Below, piece by piece: positions 6,099 to 9,979 of a stretch of DNA of 9,979 nt (positions within the stretch are counted from its first letter, which is position 1; each line of letters opens with the position of its first letter). The stretch is from contig DMNP01000167.1 in NCBI GenBank assembly GCA_003452695.1, positions 1-9,979 of the forward strand, read 5' to 3'. This DNA is from Eggerthellaceae bacterium (GTDB lineage Bacteria; Actinomycetota; Coriobacteriia; Coriobacteriales; Eggerthellaceae). Below the pieces are notes generated by a model, which was not told the origin of the DNA, ran no database searches, and saw only the letters and a program-made list of their open reading frames with translations. The position numbers and the translations under genes were made by a program.

Positions 6099-7181
6099 AT
6101 GAACGTTATCGAGAAGGCGCTGGCAACGATCAGCGCACACGACATGGCGCACATCGACGCGCCGGTGCTGCTGATGGTATCGGGCGGGTCCGATTCCACG
6201 GCGCTGGCCTACATTGCCAAGGAGCTGCGCGATGCAGACAAGATCGGACCGCTGACGATGCTGCACGTGAACCATCGGCTGCGCGGCGCCGACGCCGATG
6301 CCGACGAGGATTTCGTGCGGCACCTTGCCGAAGTGCTCGGCATCCCCTTCGTCGCGAAGCGCATCGACGTGGCATCCATCGCACAGGAAGAGCACGGAAA
6401 CATCGAAGCCGTCGCCCGCCGCGAACGCTACAAGGTGGCAAACGACGCGCTGGCCGACGTATGTCGCATGCGCGAAGCCCCCATATCGCAGGGGCGCATG
6501 TTCGTGGCGCACACGGCAGACGACCGTATCGAGAACTTCTACATGCGATCCATCGTGGGAACGGGGCCCGGGGGCTTCCGTTCCATGTTGTACCTGAACG
6601 GACAGGTGGCGAGGCCCCTGCTGGACGTTTCACGCCAAGATCTGCGCGACTATGTAATCGAGCGCATAGAACGCGAGCTGCCCGTCGTTCGCGACGAACA
6701 CGAAATGCTCTGGCGCGAAGACGCCACCAACGAGCACACGGACCGGTTCCGCGCCTACGTTCGCCACGAGATAGTTCCTCGCGCGCTGGAGCGCAACCCG
6801 CGCCTCGTCGATACGCTGACGCGCACGATGAACCTGATAGGCGACGAGGACGACATGCTGGACAAGATGGCAACCGACCTGTTCGACCAGCACGTCATGT
6901 GGCTCGAGCCGGCCGAGCAGGGCTGCGTGCTTTCGCCTTGGCTGGCGGCCGAGGCGCTGCCGCTGCAGCGGCGCGTGGCCATAAAGGTGCTCGAGCGTTT
7001 CCTCGGGGCCGACGAGCGCATCGACACCGCAACGGTGGAAGCGGTGCTTGCCGCGTTCCACGACGGCAAGCCTGTCGGTGGCTATGTGGCCAACGTGCAG
7101 GGAAACCTTGCCGTAAGCGCCAACAAACAGGGCGTGCGCATCGAACCCATGGCGTCGTTTCGCATTCGCCGCAAGAAGTGA
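6099..7181 (+). CDS. tilS: tRNA(Ile)-lysidine synthetase
   Basis: This cytosolic ATP-dependent enzyme attaches lysine to C34 of the CAU-anticodon tRNA-Ile, changing it to read AUA. It has 360 residues from the ATG at 6099. The PP-loop is VSGGSDS (27-33), followed by LHVNHRLRG (55-63), the family segment FVAHTADDRIENFYMRS (135-151) and the RPLLDVSRQDLRDY block (172-185) that closes the catalytic domain. The remainder is the shorter C-terminal part. The catalytic motifs are intact. It follows a perfect dyad and a TATAAT. maf follows 86 bases downstream on the same strand, so the two may be co-transcribed, although that gap holds a GC-rich inverted repeat (GCCGCCCG 7195-7202, CGGGCGGC 7240-7247). 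It is not next to hpt, its common neighbour. Confidence 0.94.
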   Translation: MNVIEKALATISAHDMAHIDAPVLLMVSGGSDSTALAYIAKELRDADKIGPLTMLHVNHRLRGADADADEDFVRHLAEVLGIPFVAKRIDVASIAQEEHGNIEAVARRERYKVANDALADVCRMREAPISQGRMFVAHTADDRIENFYMRSIVGTGPGGFRSMLYLNGQVARPLLDVSRQDLRDYVIERIERELPVVRDEHEMLWREDATNEHTDRFRAYVRHEIVPRALERNPRLVDTLTRTMNLIGDEDDMLDKMATDLFDQHVMWLEPAEQGCVLSPWLAAEALPLQRRVAIKVLERFLGADERIDTATVEAVLAAFHDGKPVGGYVANVQGNLAVSANKQGVRIEPMASFRIRRKK

Positions 7182-7267
7182 GCAACCGCAAGCCGCCGCC
7201 CGCCCGAGCCGCCTGGCCCGATAATGCGGCCGCACCGGACGGGCGGCATGCCGAAAGAAGGAATCGC

Positions 7268-7906
7268 ATGAACTTGGACATCGTGCTGGCCAGCGCGTCG
7301 CCCCGGCGCCGGGAACTGCTGGAACAGGCGGGCGTGGCGTTTCGCGTGCATGCCGTAGACGCCGACGAGACGATAGACGCGCGGCTTGCCGAAGACCCGG
7401 TGAATGCCGTGGGGGAACTGGCCAAGCGCAAGGCGATGGCCGCCATCGAGCAGCTGGTCACGCCCGAATACGAAGGCGCGATGGCCGTAATCGGGTCCGA
7501 TACGATGGTCGTGTTCCGCGGCCAGATTTTCGGCAAACCACGCGACCGCGCCGATGCCGTGCGCATGCTGCGCGCGCTTTCGGGCCACGGCCACGACGTG
7601 CACACGGCCGTATCGTTCTGGATGGTGAACGCACAGGCCGGCAAGGACGTCGGCGTGTTCAACCGGACCTTCGTCGACACGACCTACGTGTACTTCAGGG
7701 AACTGTCCGACGACGAAATCGACGCCTACATCGATTCTGGCGAACCGTTCGACAAGGCGGGCGCCTACGGCATCCAGGGCGCGGCGGGTGCGTTCGTCGA
7801 CCACATCGAGGGCAACCTGGACACCGTCATCGGTTTCCAGGTCGGCCGGTTGAAGCAGGAGTTTCCCCAGCTGTTCGAGCTGGATGGAGCAACGACCGAC
7901 AACTGA
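7268..7906 (+). CDS. maf: Maf-family nucleoside triphosphate pyrophosphatase
   Basis: This house-cleaning enzyme hydrolyses dTTP, UTP or modified nucleotides to the monophosphate plus pyrophosphate, in the cytosol. Its 212 residues are slightly longer than typical Maf proteins (about 190-200). Visible motifs are LASASPRRRELLEQAG (7-22) with the S-x-R signature, the lysine-bearing AKRKA (52-56), GSDTMV (76-81) with the catalytic Asp78, FGKP (88-91), the LSGHGHDVHTAV block (104-115), and FDKAGAYGIQGAAG (161-174). The Gln170 motif fits the YhdE-like (dTTP/UTP) branch; that assignment is inference. The same frame stays open far upstream through tilS, but the ATG at 7268, with AAGGA 5 bases before it, is where homology begins. 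It follows tilS and converges on hom across a palindromic repeat. Confidence 0.94.
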   Translation: MNLDIVLASASPRRRELLEQAGVAFRVHAVDADETIDARLAEDPVNAVGELAKRKAMAAIEQLVTPEYEGAMAVIGSDTMVVFRGQIFGKPRDRADAVRMLRALSGHGHDVHTAVSFWMVNAQAGKDVGVFNRTFVDTTYVYFRELSDDEIDAYIDSGEPFDKAGAYGIQGAAGAFVDHIEGNLDTVIGFQVGRLKQEFPQLFELDGATTDN

Positions 7907-7912
7907 CGACAA

Positions 7913-7963
7913 CTAGCATCGTTGGGGACGTACCCCGCACATGCGCGCTACGTCCCCAACGAT
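7913..7963. repeat. palindromic repeat, copy 2, between maf and hom
   Basis: Copy 2 of the 5924 element: over 51 aligned bases it differs at four positions, and its first 25 bases are identical to 5924-5948. The arms (7918-7938 and 7943-7963) pair at 19 of 21 positions, so the palindrome is less perfect than copy 1. It lies between convergent stops, 6 bases past the maf stop and 3 bases before the hom stop codon (7967-7969). No T-tract follows. Confidence 0.92.
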
Positions 7964-7966
7964 TCA

Positions 7967-9250
7967 TTAGTCTTCCACGCGGATGACGGTGGGGTCTGCT
8001 TGCAGCATGTCGTCCATGGCTCCCAGGGCTTCCAGGGCAAGCCGGATGTTCTTCTCACGCGCGGTATGCGTGATGAAGATAAGGTTCACGGCGTCGCGAT
8101 CGCGCGTGCCCTCCTGCGATACCAGGCGCAGCGACACGTCGTTTTTCGCGAAGACGTCGGCCGCGCACGCTAGCACGCCCACGCGGTCGGGCACCACCAG
8201 GCGAATGTAGTAGCGGGTCTGCAAATTGTCCATGGGCACGATAGCCAGCTGGTCGGTGCACGTGCAGCCGACGATGGGACGAATGCCCAGGGAAATGTGG
8301 CGCGCAACTTCCAGCACATCGCCCATCACGGCGCTCGCGGCAGGACCTGCGCCCGCGCCCTCGCCGAAGAACATCGTCTCGCCAACAGCATCGCCGGTCA
8401 CATAGATGGCGTTGTACACGCCGTTTACCTTGGCCATCTGGTGCGTTTCGGGAATCATCGTGGGATGCACGCGCACGTCCACGCCCTCGGGCAGCCGGTG
8501 CGCCAGCGCCAGCAGCTTCACGGCATAGCCCATGTCGTGGGCCGTCTTCAAATCGATGGGCTGCACGCCGCGGATGCCCTCGGTGTGCACGTCGTCCAGC
8601 ACCACGCGCGAACTGAAGGCGATCGACGCCAGGATGGCAATCTTTGCCGCAGCGTCGAAGCCGTCCACGTCGGCCGTGGGGTCGGCCTCGGCAAATCCCT
8701 TCGCCTGGGCCTCGGCCAGCACATCGTCGTAGGGCATGCCATCCTCGTCCATGCGGGTGAGCATGTAGTTCGTGGTGCCGTTCACGATGCCGAGCACCGA
8801 CGACACCTCGTTGGATATAAGCGAGTGCTTCATCGGGCCGATAATGGGAATGCCGCCGCCGACGCTTGCCTCGAAGGCTATTTCCACGCCGGATGCGTCC
8901 GCCGCGGCGAAGATTTCCTGGCCAGCCGTGGCCATGAGCGCCTTGTTGGCGGTTACCACATGCTTGCCCGCCTTCAGCGCATTCAAGACGATGGTGCGCG
9001 CCACGCCCGTGCCGCCGATCAGCTCGATGACGATATCGATGTCGGGGTCGTTGATTATCTCGTTGAAGTCGGCCGTGAACAGATGGCCCACCCCATGGGC
9101 CTCGGCCTCGGCCGCATCGAGCGAACACACGCGCACGAGCTCGATGTCGATGCCGTAGTGGCGCTTGAAGTCTTCCCGATGGTTCTGGATGATGTCGATG
9201 CACCCGCCGCCGACGGTGCCGGTGCCGACCAAACCGATTTTCACAGGCAT
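7967..9250 (-). CDS. hom: homoserine dehydrogenase (monofunctional, with ACT domain)
   Basis: This enzyme reduces aspartate semialdehyde to homoserine with NAD(P)H, the branch step to threonine, methionine and (through threonine) isoleucine. It has 427 residues. The Rossmann motif is GLVGTGTVGGG (6-16); the nucleotide-binding region continues through VVTANKALM (98-106). The catalytic signature EADPTADVDGFDAAAKIAIL spans about residues 188-207 with Asp199 and Lys203. The C-terminal ACT domain begins near YYIRLVVPDRVGVLACAADV (347-366) and is usually the site of threonine feedback inhibition. No aspartokinase part is fused. Neither thrC nor thrB is visible next to it. An AAAGGGG ribosome site lies 5 bases before the ATG. 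The 215 bases upstream also hold the rplT terminator, and no convincing hom promoter was found. Confidence 0.96.
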   Translation of the reverse strand: MPVKIGLVGTGTVGGGCIDIIQNHREDFKRHYGIDIELVRVCSLDAAEAEAHGVGHLFTADFNEIINDPDIDIVIELIGGTGVARTIVLNALKAGKHVVTANKALMATAGQEIFAAADASGVEIAFEASVGGGIPIIGPMKHSLISNEVSSVLGIVNGTTNYMLTRMDEDGMPYDDVLAEAQAKGFAEADPTADVDGFDAAAKIAILASIAFSSRVVLDDVHTEGIRGVQPIDLKTAHDMGYAVKLLALAHRLPEGVDVRVHPTMIPETHQMAKVNGVYNAIYVTGDAVGETMFFGEGAGAGPAASAVMGDVLEVARHISLGIRPIVGCTCTDQLAIVPMDNLQTRYYIRLVVPDRVGVLACAADVFAKNDVSLRLVSQEGTRDRDAVNLIFITHTAREKNIRLALEALGAMDDMLQADPTVIRVED

Positions 9251-9411
9251 GAGAGCCCCTTTCGTCTATTTCCTGGCGATTCGTCTACTTTACCACGTGC
9301 GGTATGCAGTTCGAGCGTGAATGGGCCGCAAGGTCGCTTCCGCTGGCTCATTATGTAACCACCCGCAGCCCGGCCGGTTTCGGGCGCAATAGCCTCGTTG
9401 TCCCATCAAGA

Positions 9412-9436
9412 GAAAAGCCCCTGTGCGGGGCTTTTC
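9412..9436 (-). terminator. intrinsic terminator of the rpmI-rplT operon
   Basis: GAAAAGCCCC (9412-9421) and GGGGCTTTTC (9427-9436) form a perfect 10-bp stem with a 5-base loop, 29 bases beyond the rplT stop. On the minus strand the 3' arm ends in TTTT followed by CTCTTG, giving a short U-run. It is symmetrical enough to act in both directions and would also insulate hom. Confidence 0.9.
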
Positions 9437-9465
9437 CGAATGTGGTGCGCTTTGTGCGGTCGGCG

Positions 9466-9825
9466 CTAGGCGGCCAGGGCGGCCTTGGCAATCTCGACGA
9501 GCTGGGCGAAGGCCTGCGGGTCGTTGATGGCCATGTCGGAGAGCACCTTGCGGTCCAGCTCCACGCCAGCCTTCTTCAGGCCGTTCATGAACACGGAATA
9601 GGACATGCCGTTGGCGCGGGCGCCGGCGTTGATGCGGGTAATCCAGAGCTTGCGGATTTCACGCTTCTTGTTGCGACGGTCGCGATACTGGTACTGCAGC
9701 GAATGCTGCACCTGTTCCTTGGCCTTGGTATAGGTGCGCGACTTCGCACCATAATAGCCCTTCGCACGGGCGAGAACGGTGCGGCGCTTCTTGCGGGCGT
9801 TAACGGAACGCTTTACACGAGCCAT
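9466..9825 (-). CDS. rplT: 50S ribosomal protein L20
   Basis: L20 binds 23S rRNA early in large-subunit assembly. The 119-residue basic protein matches the family along its whole length: [21 protein letters not shown] at the start, then [39 protein letters not shown] and [19 protein letters not shown], with a slightly longer Ala-rich end. The ATG at 9825 has a strong AAAGGAG 7 bases upstream. It follows rpmI by 55 bases in the usual infC-rpmI-rplT order and is closed by the terminator at 9412-9436. L20 often represses its own operon through the infC or rpmI leader, but that region is outside the window. Confidence 0.98.
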   Translation of the reverse strand: MARVKRSVNARKKRRTVLARAKGYYGAKSRTYTKAKEQVQHSLQYQYRDRRNKKREIRKLWITRINAGARANGMSYSVFMNGLKKAGVELDRKVLSDMAINDPQAFAQLVEIAKAALAA

Positions 9826-9880
9826 GATAAATCTCCTTTGGGTCCACGAAACCGCTTTCGCGCGGGTCCGTCAGCTGACA

Positions 9881-9979
9881 TTAACGAAGGCCCAGATTGC
9901 GGGCTACGACCCTGCGATCGGCCTCTGCGATCTCGGTCTCCTTGCGGAAGTTGCGCTTGCGCTTGGGGCTCTTCTTGGT
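9881..9979 (-). CDS. rpmI: 50S ribosomal protein L35, C-terminal fragment (cut by window edge)
   Basis: Only the last 32 codons and the stop (TAA, 9881-9883) are in the window, so no start is visible. The reading TKKSPKRKRNFRKETEIAEA, then DRRVVARNLGLR, matches the C-terminal half of L35, including the conserved KKSPKRKRN block that binds 23S rRNA. The rest of the protein and infC are expected beyond the right edge. It sits directly upstream of rplT as in most bacteria. Confidence 0.92.
   Translation of the reverse strand, partial: TKKSPKRKRNFRKETEIAEADRRVVARNLGLR

Noticed and set aside
5924..7963. The two near-identical palindromes as ends of a mobile element carrying tilS and maf
   Set aside because: The copies are in the same orientation and each is a palindrome, tilS and maf are housekeeping genes, and there is no transposase or target-site duplication. 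A dispersed repeat family is the simpler reading.
8297..9358. A 353-codon plus-strand open frame opposite hom
   Set aside because: Antisense shadow of a well-supported homoserine dehydrogenase, with no domain of its own.

Overview
The window is about 10 kb of high-GC bacterial chromosome that is densely coded and mostly housekeeping. GC-rich third positions, the FtsH/Hpt/TilS set, an RlmD-type methyltransferase beginning with GTG, a YvlD/PF04020 small membrane protein, a DUF2284 cysteine-rich protein and a DUF4143 ATPase remnant together suggest an anaerobic actinobacterium, probably of the Coriobacteriia (Eggerthellaceae-like). That placement is inference from gene content, not a database result.

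Layout, left to right. The minus strand carries hpt followed by the start of ftsH, which runs off the left edge. Divergent from hpt is a DUF2284 putative metal-binding protein (+). It converges on an alpha/beta hydrolase (-), with a large nested inverted repeat between them. Upstream of the hydrolase is a lower-GC, 5'-truncated AAA_14/DUF4143 ATPase remnant (-), then an rlmD-like rRNA uracil-C5 methyltransferase (-). A PF04020 membrane protein (+) diverges from rlmD and converges on a HAD phosphatase (-). Next come tilS and maf (+), with a perfect 29-bp dyad just upstream of tilS. maf converges on homoserine dehydrogenase (hom, -). At the right edge are rplT and the 3' end of rpmI (-), closed by a clear intrinsic terminator.

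Most genes act independently: nucleotide salvage (hpt), membrane proteolysis (ftsH), tRNA-Ile2 lysidine formation (tilS), rRNA methylation (rlmD), house-cleaning NTP hydrolysis (maf), Thr/Met precursor synthesis (hom) and ribosomal proteins L20/L35. tilS, hpt and ftsH are commonly adjacent in Gram-positive bacteria, but here tilS is about 5 kb from hpt and on the other strand.

I see no CRISPR array, tRNA, rRNA, prophage or complete mobile element, and no convincing new multi-gene system. The most notable non-coding signals are a set of GC-rich palindromes that sit against the minus-strand stop codon in all three convergent gene junctions (two of the four share a 25-nt exact arm), and the unexplained perfect dyad upstream of tilS. 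No stretch longer than about 215 bases lacks a gene.
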